Source: CAZYZQ01 sp964652075
Lineage (GTDB): Bacteria > Bacillota > Clostridia > Oscillospirales > Oscillospiraceae
Length of the DNA stretch: 18,262 nucleotides
Direction of reading: 5' to 3'
NCBI GenBank assembly: GCA_964652075.1
Contig: CAZYZQ010000045.1
Coordinates: 1 to 18,262, forward strand
A model generated the notes under the pieces. That model was given only the letters and a program-made list of their open reading frames with translations, ran no database searches and was not told the DNA's origin. This document shows, piece after piece, positions 1 to 9,579 of this stretch (position 1 is its first letter; every line of letters starts with the position of its first letter). Both the position numbers and the translations under genes were made by a program.

Positions 1-1388
<1,388 letters not shown>

Positions 1389-1395
1389 AATAAGC

Positions 1396-1461
1396 GCCGG
1401 AGCCGGCAATGACCGGCTCCGGCATACAAAATGCCCGCCTGCGGAAAAACCGCAGGCGGGC
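1396..1461. terminator. Two tandem hairpins between convergent uvrA and solute-binding-protein genes
   Basis: Two perfect hairpins lie between the convergent stop codons. The first has 11-bp arms at 1396-1406 and 1413-1423 (GCCGGAGCCGG / CCGGCTCCGGC, 6-nt loop). The second has 12-bp arms at 1433-1444 and 1450-1461 (GCCCGCCTGCGG / CCGCAGGCGGGC, AAAAA loop). On the minus strand the second stem is followed by ATTTTGT, so it can end the solute-binding-protein transcript; on the plus strand the stem is followed by only a short T-rich GATTTCT. A bidirectional terminator is the likely role. Confidence 0.8.
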
Positions 1462-1473
1462 GATTTCTGCGAG

Positions 1474-3129
1474 TTACTTGTTTGCCATGAAGGCGTCGAG
1501 CTGCTCCTGCGCAGCGGCGATATAGCCTTCAAGGCCGGCGGCGTAGAGCTTGTCAACCATCTCGTTGTACTCGGTTTCGTTGTAGCCGCGGCACAGCAGG
1601 CCGTAAGCGTACTCGCTGTAGACCTGCGTCAGGCCCGCAACGGTATCGCTCAGCGCGGAGGTGTCGAAGGCAAAGCCCATGTACGGGGAGACAGGCGCGG
1701 CATCCAGCACTGCGCGGGCGCGATCACGGAAGTCGGCGCCGTCGCCATGCCACGGGGTGACCAGGAAGTAGTTGCCGAGGACGAAGTCCTGCAGGTGGTA
1801 GCTGATGACATCGGGATTGACATACTCTGCTTCGCCGGAATCCAGAATCTGGTAGTCCTCGCCCTCGATGCCCCAGTCGATCAGGTTCATCAGCTCCTTG
1901 CTGTTGTACAGCAGGTTCAGGAACTTGACGGTGGCTTCCGGCTCGTCGGAGGTGACGGGAACGCCCAGACCGAATTTGACGACGGACGCCGTATCGACGA
2001 TAGCGTCGCCCATGTTGCGGCAGAGGACTTCATAGCCGGTTGACTGCTCCTTCGCAGTCTCAACGCCTATCTCAGACGGGACAACGTAGGAGCAGGAGAT
2101 GTTCTGCTTGACGATGGAGTCGGCATGCTCATCGGAGTTCGCGGCATCCGGCCACATCCAGCCGTTGTTGTACCACTCTGCGTGCTTCTTCAACAGGTTT
2201 ACAACATCGGGATCCTCCCACAGGGAGTAGACCTGAGCGTCGCCGGTGTCGGCGTCGGCGGCAATCCAGTAGAGGTTGTCGCCCAGCAGGTCGTAGCGCT
2301 TGTACTCGCTCCAGTCGTCACCAGTCCAGGTGATGGAGTCGGAGGACTGCCAGATGATGCCGGCCTTGGCCTCAGAGATCGCGTACATATCCGGATAGGC
2401 ATTCTGGAACTGCTGGAGCAGCTCCTCCATCTCGGTGAAGGAGTCCATCTCGTTGGCAGCCCAGTCGTACACGCCCAGCTCGCGGAGCAGGTCGGAACGC
2501 ATGATGTAGTAAGTGGAGGCTGCATAGTTGCGGAAGCAGGGCACGCCGTACAGGCCGCCGTTCTGGCGGTAAGCGTCCAGATAGACGCCGACAGTTTCCT
2601 GCAGCTCCTGACCGTACTCAGCCATGTACGGCTCAATGTCCATCAGCTGGCCATTGGAATACATGATGGAGAAGGTGGTCGGCGGGACGCACCAGACACA
2701 GCACAGGTCAATCGCTTCGCCGCCGGAAATGGCCATGGTCAGCGTGGAGCCGTAGCTGCCGGTGTCAAGATAGGTGCCGTTGACGTGGACGCCGATCTCC
2801 GGCTCAGTGATATCGTTGATCGCGGCGATGACCTTCTCCTCCTGCACCTGATCCATGCCCAGCATATCGAGGATATAGAAGTCGATTTCGACGATTTCTT
2901 CCTCGTCGTCCGGCTCTTCCTCGTCGTCAGCAGGGGGCGCGTTGTCCTCAGGTTCGTCGGTGTTGCCTTCCTCAGCGGGCGGGGTGTTCTCCTCGTCCGG
3001 TGTTGCTGGGGCCTCGTTCTGGTCGTCCTGCGGCGTTTCGGTCTTGTTGCTCTTTGCGCATGCGGCCAGCAGAGCCAGGCACATGGCGGCCACGAGCAGC
3101 AGAGCCAGTACGGAACGGAACTTTTTCAT
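1474..3129 (-). CDS. ABC transporter extracellular solute-binding lipoprotein (family 1 / DUF3502-like)
   Basis: A 551-aa predicted lipoprotein. It has a basic N-terminus (MKKFR), a hydrophobic core and a lipobox LAAC with the lipidated Cys at residue 24. Residues about 25-80 are a very acidic, Pro-rich tether (many D/E and P), expected to hold the binding domain away from the membrane. The mature part begins with a beta strand (EIDFYILDM) and has the bilobal binding-protein pattern (motifs such as AISGGEAIDLCCVW, then YGVPCFRNYAAS), resembling large sugar/oligosaccharide binding proteins with the DUF3502 C-terminal region. The start is supported by AGAGGGA upstream of ATG 3129. No permease or ATPase genes lie beside it: the upstream neighbour is divergent and unrelated, so it is an orphan here and its ligand cannot be told. 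A sugar ligand is inference from the family. Confidence 0.88.
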   Translation of the reverse strand: MKKFRSVLALLLVAAMCLALLAACAKSNKTETPQDDQNEAPATPDEENTPPAEEGNTDEPEDNAPPADDEEEPDDEEEIVEIDFYILDMLGMDQVQEEKVIAAINDITEPEIGVHVNGTYLDTGSYGSTLTMAISGGEAIDLCCVWCVPPTTFSIMYSNGQLMDIEPYMAEYGQELQETVGVYLDAYRQNGGLYGVPCFRNYAASTYYIMRSDLLRELGVYDWAANEMDSFTEMEELLQQFQNAYPDMYAISEAKAGIIWQSSDSITWTGDDWSEYKRYDLLGDNLYWIAADADTGDAQVYSLWEDPDVVNLLKKHAEWYNNGWMWPDAANSDEHADSIVKQNISCSYVVPSEIGVETAKEQSTGYEVLCRNMGDAIVDTASVVKFGLGVPVTSDEPEATVKFLNLLYNSKELMNLIDWGIEGEDYQILDSGEAEYVNPDVISYHLQDFVLGNYFLVTPWHGDGADFRDRARAVLDAAPVSPYMGFAFDTSALSDTVAGLTQVYSEYAYGLLCRGYNETEYNEMVDKLYAAGLEGYIAAAQEQLDAFMANK

Positions 3130-3179
3130 GGTTTATTCCCTCTTTCTGTATGAATTTGCCACATTTTTGAGGCTATCTC

Positions 3180-3209
3180 ATTTTACAATATTTCTCTGTT
3201 AACGTGCAA
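3180..3209 (-). promoter_or_regulatory. Sigma-A-like promoter for the solute-binding lipoprotein
   Basis: Read on the minus strand, TTGCAC (bases 3209-3204) and TAAAAT (bases 3185-3180) are separated by 18 bp, about 50 bp upstream of ATG 3129. The surrounding DNA is AT-rich, unlike the genes on either side. This is a match by eye; other AT-rich -10 candidates exist nearby. Confidence 0.5.
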
Positions 3210-3322
3210 TGGTATTTTCAACAAATTTTAGCAAAAAAATATAGCAGAGCGACCATCTGGTTAGAATGCTGCAATAAAAGACGAGAAGAATCATCAAAGA
3301 GCAGAGAACTGTATCGTACCGC

Positions 3323-3351
3323 TTGACAGAGCGGGCCGGATATGGTATATT
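3323..3351 (+). promoter_or_regulatory. Near-consensus sigma-A promoter for the DUF2975-HTH-lipoprotein operon
   Basis: TTGACA at 3323-3328 and TATATT at 3346-3351 are separated by exactly 17 bp, about 50 bp before ATG 3402. This is the best promoter match in the window. It also rules out the in-frame ATG at 3342 as the translation start, because that codon lies within the promoter. Confidence 0.85.
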
Positions 3352-3401
3352 GGGAGTGGAAATTATCGAAAAACAATAATTTTAATCGGGAGGAATGTGA
3401 T

Positions 3402-4316
3402 ATGAGAAAGCGGTGGAGCTACCTGCTGCTGGCGCTTTGGGCGGCGCTCTGTGTGGCGCTGGCGTTTGCCGAGTCGCAGCGGCTACTTTGCAGCGTCTTG
3501 ACATTCCCGTTTGAACCAGCCGGCCGGGCACTGCGCGCGCTGTCGCTGTCCGGCACGGCGGGAAATGTCGCGGCGTGGTGTATTTATATTGTGTGCGCGC
3601 TGCTGCCGGCGCTGTTTCTGCTCCGGCACAGGCCGCGCGCGGAGGATGTCTTGCTTCCAGTACTCGTGGTGGAGCTTCTGTATGTGCTCTACTGCTTTGT
3701 GAACCCCGGCCAGATCGGGATGTTTCCGGCGGGGGCGGTGCAGGGGGCGGTGCTCGGCGGCCTCATATGGACGACGCTGCTCGGCTATCTCGTCCTGCGC
3801 GCGATGCGCGCGCCGCGCGGGCAGCGGAGTTTGGTGCGGCTGCTGCTGGCGCTGCTTGCCGGGGGATTCACATGGGCGGCCTGCGGCGGCTGTGTGATGG
3901 CGCTGCTGCGGGATCTTGAGGCGCTGCGCACCGGGAATACGGACGGCTGGGGCCTGACGGCGGTGTTTTTAGGGCTGCGTTTTCTGGTCGACGCCGTACC
4001 GTATGTGCTGGATGTGGCGGTTGTTTTCGCTGGCGCACGGCTTGTGTCAGCGCTTGCCGAGAACCGCTACGGCGCGTCCGTTGTGCAGGCGGCGGAGCAG
4101 CTTGCACGGCGCTGCCGGGTGACGCTGTATGTCGGAATTTTGTCCGGTATTGGCTTTGATGTGTTACAGGTTGCCTGTATACCGCTTTTGCGGCAGGTGG
4201 AGACGGCGCTGCGGCTGCCGCTTCTGTCCATCGCGTTTACAGTGCTGGCGCTTGCGCTGGCGGACTCGATCCGCGCGGGACGCACACTGAAGCAGGACAA
4301 CGACCTGCTTATCTGA
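3402..4316 (+). CDS. Multi-pass membrane protein, DUF2975-like, paired with a YozG-type HTH
   Basis: A 304-aa integral membrane protein with about seven or eight hydrophobic segments and few soluble stretches. The C-terminal end (LALADSIRAGRTLKQDNDLLI), directly followed by a small HTH gene, is the arrangement and tail of the DUF2975 family, whose biochemical role is unknown. Most DUF2975 proteins I know of are about half this length, so this may be an enlarged variant with extra N-terminal segments. The start at 3402 is chosen for its GGGAGG site (3388-3393); the in-frame ATG at 3342 falls in the -10 box. The stop TGA shares its last A with the ATG of the next gene (TGATG), indicating translational coupling. 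The family call rests mainly on the tail and gene context. Confidence 0.75.
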   Translation: MRKRWSYLLLALWAALCVALAFAESQRLLCSVLTFPFEPAGRALRALSLSGTAGNVAAWCIYIVCALLPALFLLRHRPRAEDVLLPVLVVELLYVLYCFVNPGQIGMFPAGAVQGAVLGGLIWTTLLGYLVLRAMRAPRGQRSLVRLLLALLAGGFTWAACGGCVMALLRDLEALRTGNTDGWGLTAVFLGLRFLVDAVPYVLDVAVVFAGARLVSALAENRYGASVVQAAEQLARRCRVTLYVGILSGIGFDVLQVACIPLLRQVETALRLPLLSIAFTVLALALADSIRAGRTLKQDNDLLI

Positions 4317-4549
4317 TGGCGATCACGGTGCATCTGGACGCGCTGCTCCGGGCGCGCGGTATGACGTCGAAAGAGTTATGTAAACTTGTCGGCATCACGG
4401 AGGCAAACCTGTCGATCCTGCGTAGCGGCAAGGCGCGGGGCGTGCGGTTTTCGACAATCAACCGCATCTGCTTTTTTTTGCAGTGCGACGTGGGGGATTT
4501 ACTCTCCTTTGACGGGAATTTGGAGGACTTGGATGAAAAAACAGATTAG
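4316..4549 (+). CDS. Small Cro/C1-type HTH transcriptional regulator (YozG-like)
   Basis: A 77-aa protein made almost entirely of one Xre/Cro-type helix-turn-helix. The recognition region includes ELCKLVGITEANLSILRSGK, followed by AIRFSTL-like VRFSTINRICFFLQCDVGDLL, typical of the small regulators that sit next to DUF2975 membrane proteins. It likely binds DNA as a dimer and may control its own operon, with the membrane partner acting as a sensor or antagonist; that mechanism is inference. It starts within the stop codon of the upstream gene (TGATG). Its own 3' end overlaps the start of the lipoprotein gene by 17 nt, so the three proteins are probably made together. Confidence 0.88.
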   Translation: MAITVHLDALLRARGMTSKELCKLVGITEANLSILRSGKARGVRFSTINRICFFLQCDVGDLLSFDGNLEDLDEKTD

Positions 4550-5345
4550 TGTTCTGCTACTTATGCTGGCGCTGCTGCTCAGCGGGTGTAATTTGGCGCG
4601 GACGGTTGAAGAGAAAACGCCGGATACGATGATCGGTGTGCTCATCACGCGGGAGCATCTGGAACAGGAGCGATTGGATGCTACGGCGGAGGTGGACGGC
4701 CACTACAGCTTTCCGGGCGTGGACGGCGACGCCGTGCTCTGCTATGATGATACGGATGAGGAAGGGACGTACACCCGCTGCCAGGGCGGCGCGTGGTTCA
4801 CGGACGGCCACTGGGCCGTGAAGGATACCGACGAAGGCGTCGCCCACAGCTTCACCGGTAAGGTTCGCGTCCCGACCGGGAGCGGGCAGGCCATGCTCTG
4901 CTGCAATCCCGTCTATCAGACGGCGGACGGAGAGGTTTATGTGTTGGCCGGGCAGGGGACGGCGCTTTCCGGTGACCGCGTGGCGGGCGAGTCGTTTTCC
5001 CACAAGCTGGAGGACACGCGCACCGAGACGGAGAACGGCCAGACGCGCACGCGCAGCCTTTCTGTGGAGGTGACGCTCGAAGCGGCGCCGCTGCCGGAAC
5101 AGATCGTGCTCGTGGAGCTGGACGAGCGCCATGCCGTTCTCTCTGAGACGGCCCATACGCCCGGCACAGTGCCTGAGGAGCTGACGCTGACGGGCGCCTG
5201 CCTGCTCGTGGAGAGCCACAACGCGGACGGCAGCGTCACCCGCGCCGTCTACAGCCCCGGCGACGAGGCGCTTGCAACCGGCTACTGCGCAGAAAACGGA
5301 TTGCTTCTGGAACAGCAGACGACGCTTGTCTGGCCAATGGGATAA
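4533..5345 (+). CDS. Predicted lipoprotein of unknown function, third gene of the DUF2975 operon
   Basis: A 270-aa protein starting MKKQISVLL with a short hydrophobic core and the lipobox LLSGC, lipidated Cys at residue 19. The remainder is soluble, beta-rich by eye, acidic, and has no recognised catalytic motif. The start at 4533 is set by GGAGG at 4522-4526 and by the signal peptide; the frame stays open further upstream, but that part is the HTH gene read in another frame. It overlaps the HTH gene by 17 nt and ends just before a strong terminator. Similar lipoproteins of unknown role occur in clostridial genomes. Context suggests an envelope partner of the membrane protein. Function unknown. 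Confidence 0.82.
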   Translation: MKKQISVLLLMLALLLSGCNLARTVEEKTPDTMIGVLITREHLEQERLDATAEVDGHYSFPGVDGDAVLCYDDTDEEGTYTRCQGGAWFTDGHWAVKDTDEGVAHSFTGKVRVPTGSGQAMLCCNPVYQTADGEVYVLAGQGTALSGDRVAGESFSHKLEDTRTETENGQTRTRSLSVEVTLEAAPLPEQIVLVELDERHAVLSETAHTPGTVPEELTLTGACLLVESHNADGSVTRAVYSPGDEALATGYCAENGLLLEQQTTLVWPMG

Positions 5346-5354
5346 CGCGCAGAG

Positions 5355-5394
5355 GGAAAGCTTTGGCCGGACAGGCCGGGGCTTTCCTTTTTTT
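5355..5394 (+). terminator. Rho-independent terminator after the lipoprotein gene
   Basis: GGAAAGC (5355-5361) pairs with GCTTTCC (5381-5387), with an inner GGCC/GGCC pairing in the loop, followed at once by seven T (5388-5394). This is a classical intrinsic terminator closing the three-gene operon. Confidence 0.88.
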
Positions 5395-5403
5395 CTTTCC
5401 CGG

Positions 5404-5432
5404 TTGCTTCCGGCGGGAAAATGCGGTAGAAT
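5404..5432 (+). promoter_or_regulatory. Sigma-A-like promoter for the M16C peptidase
   Basis: TTGCTT at 5404-5409 and TAGAAT at 5427-5432 with a 17-bp spacer, lying between the upstream terminator and the AGGAGGA ribosome binding site at 5454-5460. Confidence 0.6.
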
Positions 5433-5465
5433 AGAAGCAAATCTGTAGAAAACAGGAGGACATCC

Positions 5466-8327
5466 ATGAAACAGGGTGAGGTATATTCCGGCTTCGAGGT
5501 CGTACGCGTCCGCCCGGTGGCGGAGTTGGAGGGCACGGCTGTGGAGCTGCGCCATCAGAAAACCGGCGCGCAGCTTCTCTGGCTTGACCGGCCGGACAAC
5601 AACAAGACCTTCAGCGTCGCCTTTGAGACGATCCCCGAGGACGACACGGGCGTGTTCCACATCATCGAGCACTCGGTGCTCTGCGGCTCGAAGAAATACC
5701 CGGTCAAGGAGCCGTTTGTCGAGCTGCTCAAAGGCTCCATGTCGACATTTTTGAACGCCATCACGTTCCCGGACAAGACGATGTACCCGATTTCCAGCCG
5801 GAACGAGGCGGACTTTTTCGGGCTGATGGGCGTGTATCTCGACGCGGTGTTCCACCCGGCGATCTATGAGAACCGGAACATCTTCCGGCAGGAGGGCTGG
5901 CACTACGAGCTGCACGAGGGCGATGCGGCGCCGATCTACAAGGGCGTCGTGTTCAATGAGATGAAGGGCGCGATGTCGTCCGTCGACGAAATTCAGCTGC
6001 AAAAGCTGGTGGAGCTGCTGTTTCCGGACACCTGCTATCGCTTCAACTCAGGCGGTGACCCGGCGCACATTCCGGACTTGAGCTACGAGCAGTTCCTGGA
6101 CGCGCACCGCAAATACTACCACCCGTCCAACGCGCGCATCTTCCTCGATGGCAATGTGCCGATCGAAAAGACGCTGGAAATCATCGACACGCAGTACCTG
6201 TCGCACTATGATCCGCTGCCGCCGGATTTCTCGGTCGCCATGCAGACGCCGGTGGCGGGCAGCGCGGAGCACTTCTACGAGATCTCGCCGGATGAACCCG
6301 AGGAGAACAAGACGATGTACGCCATGGCGACCATCGCGGCGGACTGGTCGGAGAAGCAGCGCATCTACGCGCTGCAGGCGCTGGCCGACGTGCTGGCAGG
6401 CACGAATGAGTCGCCGCTGCCGCGCGCGATCCTGAAGCAGGGGCTTGCGCAGGATGTGAGCGTTGTGGTGCAGCCTGAGGTGGCGCAGACGATCGCCATG
6501 GTGCAGGTGCGCAATACGGATCCGGACAAGTGCGGACGCATCGAAAGAACCATTCTGGACGTGCTGGAGCAGCAGGCGTCGGGCGCGCTGGATCGCGAGG
6601 CGATCCGGGCGGCGCTGTGCCGGATGGAGTTCCAGCTGCGCGATGCGGAGGAGCCGCGCGGCGTGCTGCTGGCAATGACAACGCTGCGCTCGTGGCTGTA
6701 CGGCGGCGACCCGCTGCTGTATCTGGAAAACGACGAGACATTTGCGGCGCTTCGCGCGCTGGTGGACACGGATTACTACGAGACGCTGCTGCGCGAGACG
6801 CTGCTCGACGCGAAAAAGCGCGTCACGCTGATTACGAAGCCCTCGAAGACGCTGGGCGAGCAGACGCGGCAGGGGGAGGCCGCGCGCATCGTCGCGGCGC
6901 AGAAGACGTGGGACGCCGGCACAACTGCGCGCATCATCGCCGAGACGGCCGCGCTCGAGGCCTGGCAGCAGACCGACGACACGCCGGAGCAGCTTGCCAC
7001 ACTGCCGCACCTGCACCTGTGCGACGTCGAGGACAAGCCCGAGCCGCTGGTGACGGAGCCAGGGGAGCTTGCGGGTGTGCAGACGCTGCGGCACCCCGTG
7101 CCGTCGCGCGGGATTGTGCATCTGACGCTGCGCTTCCGCCTGACCGACCTGCCGCTGGAGAAGCTGCCTGCCGCTTCGCTGCTGGCCGGGCTGTTCGGCA
7201 AGCTGCCGACGAAGCGCCACAGTGTGCAGGAGCTGCAAAAGGCTGTCAAGTCGCACATCGGGCGGATGCACTTCGAGACCAGCGCGGTCGGGACGGAGGA
7301 GGGCTGCCGGCCGTATCTGGTTGTCCGCGCCAGCGTGCTCGAAGCGGAGACGGAGGCGGCGTGCGCGCTGCTGCGCGAGATCATGACCGAGACGCAGTTT
7401 GACGATGAGGACAAGCTGCGCGAGATCGTGCTGCAAACCGAGGAGAACCTGCGGCAGACCGTCATCTCCGACGGCCACGCCGTGGCCATCGCCCGCGCGC
7501 TGGCGCACGGCTCCGCGGAGGACGCGGCCAATGAGGCGCTGCACGGCTTTACACTCTACCAGTGGATTCACGCGTTTGCGGCGGAATTTGCGCAGAAGCA
7601 GGGCGAGTTCCTGCACTTCTGCCGCACCTTTGTGCCGGAGCTGTTCACAAGGAGCCGCCTGCTCGTCTCCATCACCGGCACGGCGCCCGAGCAGCCGCTT
7701 GCGGCGCTGGTCGCGGCGCTGCCGGAGGGGCAGGCCGTGCCTGCAATGCAGAACTATCAGCTGGCGCTCGCCTCCCGCGAGGGCATCACAATCCCGGCGG
7801 GCATCTCGTTTGCGGCCCGCGCGGCGCATATCCCGGCGCTGGCCACGAACGGCGCGTCGCGCGTTTTGTGCAACATCCTGTCGTATTCCTATCTGTGGAA
7901 CGAGGTGCGCGTGCAGGGCGGCGCCTACGGCACCGGCTTCAATGCCCGTGCAAATGGCGACGTGTACTTCTATTCTTACCGCGATCCCGACGCGGCGCGC
8001 TCGCTCGGCGTGTACGCCCGCGCGGCGGACTATGTGCGCACGCTGGCGCAGGAGGATTTGGAGCGCTTCATCATCGGCGCGATCGGTGAGTCGGAGCCGC
8101 TTCTCACCCCGGCCGACCGCGGCGAGACGGCGGATCTATACTATCTGCGCGGCATCACGGAGGAAGACCGTGTCCGGATGCGCCGCGAGATGATGGCGAC
8201 GACCGGCGCGTCACTGCAGGCGCTCGTGCCGATGCTCGAAGAGATCACAAGGCGCGGCACCGTCTGCGTCGTCGGCTCCGCCGCAATTCTGGACAAGGTC
8301 GAGGGCCTGACAAAGCTCGAACTGTAA
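5466..8327 (+). CDS. M16C-family zinc metallopeptidase (PreP/Cym1-like insulinase)
   Basis: A 953-aa protein with the inverted zinc motif HxxEH (HIIEH, H65, E68, H69) followed by SVLCGSKKYPVKEPF, a hallmark of subfamily M16C (mitochondrial presequence protease PreP/Cym1 and bacterial relatives). The third zinc ligand is probably E165 in GVVFNEMKGAM, about 96 residues downstream, as in the family. The C-terminal half keeps the paired-domain signatures GGAYGTGF and YSYRDPDA that line the peptidase chamber. Length is normal for M16C. There is no signal peptide, so it is probably cytoplasmic and degrades small unstructured peptides. The start is fixed by AGGAGGA five bases before ATG. It is monocistronic, with its own promoter and a bidirectional terminator. 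Family assignment is strong; the physiological substrate is unknown. Confidence 0.95.
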   Translation: MKQGEVYSGFEVVRVRPVAELEGTAVELRHQKTGAQLLWLDRPDNNKTFSVAFETIPEDDTGVFHIIEHSVLCGSKKYPVKEPFVELLKGSMSTFLNAITFPDKTMYPISSRNEADFFGLMGVYLDAVFHPAIYENRNIFRQEGWHYELHEGDAAPIYKGVVFNEMKGAMSSVDEIQLQKLVELLFPDTCYRFNSGGDPAHIPDLSYEQFLDAHRKYYHPSNARIFLDGNVPIEKTLEIIDTQYLSHYDPLPPDFSVAMQTPVAGSAEHFYEISPDEPEENKTMYAMATIAADWSEKQRIYALQALADVLAGTNESPLPRAILKQGLAQDVSVVVQPEVAQTIAMVQVRNTDPDKCGRIERTILDVLEQQASGALDREAIRAALCRMEFQLRDAEEPRGVLLAMTTLRSWLYGGDPLLYLENDETFAALRALVDTDYYETLLRETLLDAKKRVTLITKPSKTLGEQTRQGEAARIVAAQKTWDAGTTARIIAETAALEAWQQTDDTPEQLATLPHLHLCDVEDKPEPLVTEPGELAGVQTLRHPVPSRGIVHLTLRFRLTDLPLEKLPAASLLAGLFGKLPTKRHSVQELQKAVKSHIGRMHFETSAVGTEEGCRPYLVVRASVLEAETEAACALLREIMTETQFDDEDKLREIVLQTEENLRQTVISDGHAVAIARALAHGSAEDAANEALHGFTLYQWIHAFAAEFAQKQGEFLHFCRTFVPELFTRSRLLVSITGTAPEQPLAALVAALPEGQAVPAMQNYQLALASREGITIPAGISFAARAAHIPALATNGASRVLCNILSYSYLWNEVRVQGGAYGTGFNARANGDVYFYSYRDPDAARSLGVYARAADYVRTLAQEDLERFIIGAIGESEPLLTPADRGETADLYYLRGITEEDRVRMRREMMATTGASLQALVPMLEEITRRGTVCVVGSAAILDKVEGLTKLEL

Positions 8328-8338
8328 TATACGAAAAA

Positions 8339-8375
8339 CACGGACACACCGAACCCGGTGTGTCCGTGCTTTTTT
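8339..8375. terminator. Bidirectional intrinsic terminator between M16C peptidase and lactonase
   Basis: A perfect 13-bp stem, CACGGACACACCG (8339-8351) with CGGTGTGTCCGTG (8356-8368), is followed on the plus strand by CTTTTTT and on the minus strand by TTTTT. It serves both convergent genes; the lactonase stop codon (8374-8376) lies inside the plus-strand T tract. Confidence 0.9.
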
Positions 8376-9552
8376 ATTTCGGGGCTGTAAACTGCCCGAT
8401 TTGGATGCACGAGGGGCTGCCCACCTCGGCGACGGTCTGCGGCTGCGAGAGAAGTCCTGTTTCGGCATCCACGAGGAAACGCGTGATTGTGTGGCTGTTC
8501 ATATCCGCCGTGTAGAAGAAGCGGCCGTCCGGGCTGAACTGGATGCCGCGCGGATTGTCACCCGGCAGGGGAAGGTACGCGACATGGCGCAGCCGCCCGT
8601 CCGGATGTACGGCGTAGATGGCGACGTAGCAGGGCGAGACGGCCGCTTCCCGGAAGCGGGTGGAGACGTACAGGAACCCGTGGCACAGGCGGATGTCCGC
8701 TGTGCCGCCCGCGCTGTCCGGCAGCGGGGACGGAATCGTCGGAAGCTGGCACAGCGGCGTAATCTCCCCGCTGGCCCCGTCCAGCCGGTAGGCGCTGACG
8801 GTATAGCCCAGCTCGTTGCAGACGAAGAAGAAGGGCGTACCGGGCTGGAAGACGATGTGGCGTGGCGCGATGCGCGCGGACGCCTGATAGAACGGCGGAT
8901 CGTTCGGCACAATCCGCTGTGCCGCCGCATCCGCACGGAAGACGCAGAGCTTGTCCGTCCCCTTGTCGCAGGAGAGCAGAAAGCGGCCGTCCGGCGAAAA
9001 CATGGCGCTGTGCAGATGTGCGCCGTTGTATGCAAGCGGGAACAGCTGCGGCGTTTGCGCCGGGATGCCGCGCCCGTCCAGCGGATAGACGCCGGTGCTG
9101 ACCGCATCCGTTTCGCGGAAGACCTCATATCTGCCATCCTGCGTCTGCCGGAACCGCAGCGCGTAGCAGCCGGGCGCGGTGGAGCCGTGGTTGCTGAACG
9201 CGAGCAGGCGGCCGGTGGGATCGACGTGGACATAGGAGGTACAGGCGGCGTAGGTCGGGCGGTTGGCCAGAAGCGCCAGCGCGCCGGTGGCGGGGTCGAT
9301 GGAAAACGCCAGAACGCCGCCGCCCGCGCCCTCTACCCCGTCGTGGTTCCGCTGTTCGTCCGTGGCATAGAGGACGGGCAGATGGGGATGCAGCGCCAGA
9401 ATGCTGGTATTTGCACTGGTCCGGAAGTGGAAGACCGGCGTCAATGCGCCGGTCTCCGGGTTGAGGCGAAAGACGTGAATGCCGTCTCCCTCGCTGCTCA
9501 TTCCGCGCAGGGGAATGTTCCAGGAACCAGTGAAGAGAAAGGTGCTTTGCAT
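8374..9552 (-). CDS. Beta-propeller lactonase (6-phosphogluconolactonase-like, PF10282 type)
   Basis: A 392-aa cytoplasmic protein with recurring propeller-blade motifs: GIHVFRLNPETGALTPV, GVLAFSIDPATGALALL, SAMFSPDGRFLLSCDKGTDKL, PRHIVFQPG, NPRGIQFSPDGRFFYTADMNSHTIT. These are typical of seven-bladed lactonases of the Pgl/YbhE group, which hydrolyse sugar lactones. Length fits the family. The start is supported by CAGGAGG six bases before ATG. It is the last gene of the minus-strand operon beta1-alpha1-cupin-cupin-lactonase (27 nt after the cupin) and ends at a bidirectional terminator. Its place in a putative glycoside-cleavage operon suggests it opens a lactone made from the released or oxidised sugar. 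Whether the natural substrate is phosphorylated cannot be told from sequence. Confidence 0.88.
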   Translation of the reverse strand: MQSTFLFTGSWNIPLRGMSSEGDGIHVFRLNPETGALTPVFHFRTSANTSILALHPHLPVLYATDEQRNHDGVEGAGGGVLAFSIDPATGALALLANRPTYAACTSYVHVDPTGRLLAFSNHGSTAPGCYALRFRQTQDGRYEVFRETDAVSTGVYPLDGRGIPAQTPQLFPLAYNGAHLHSAMFSPDGRFLLSCDKGTDKLCVFRADAAAQRIVPNDPPFYQASARIAPRHIVFQPGTPFFFVCNELGYTVSAYRLDGASGEITPLCQLPTIPSPLPDSAGGTADIRLCHGFLYVSTRFREAAVSPCYVAIYAVHPDGRLRHVAYLPLPGDNPRGIQFSPDGRFFYTADMNSHTITRFLVDAETGLLSQPQTVAEVGSPSCIQIGQFTAPK

Positions 9553-9579
9553 AGGCTGCCTCCTGAAATACGTGTGGGA

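Noticed and set aside
2125..3153. 342-codon plus-strand open frame antisense to the solute-binding protein
   Set aside because: Val/Leu/Gly-rich shadow of the acidic tether and binding domain; no ribosome binding site.
3342..3401. Upstream ATG at 3342 for the DUF2975-like gene
   Set aside because: It overlaps the -10 box of a near-consensus promoter, so it is not transcribed; ATG 3402 has GGGAGG.
4557..6002. 481-codon minus-strand open frame across the lipoprotein gene, a terminator and the peptidase start
   Set aside because: It would cross a strong plus-strand terminator and promoter, and it has no motif.
6048..7829. 593-codon minus-strand open frame antisense to the M16C peptidase
   Set aside because: Arg/Leu/Gln-rich shadow with no domain; the plus-strand frame has clear HxxEH and GGAYG motifs.
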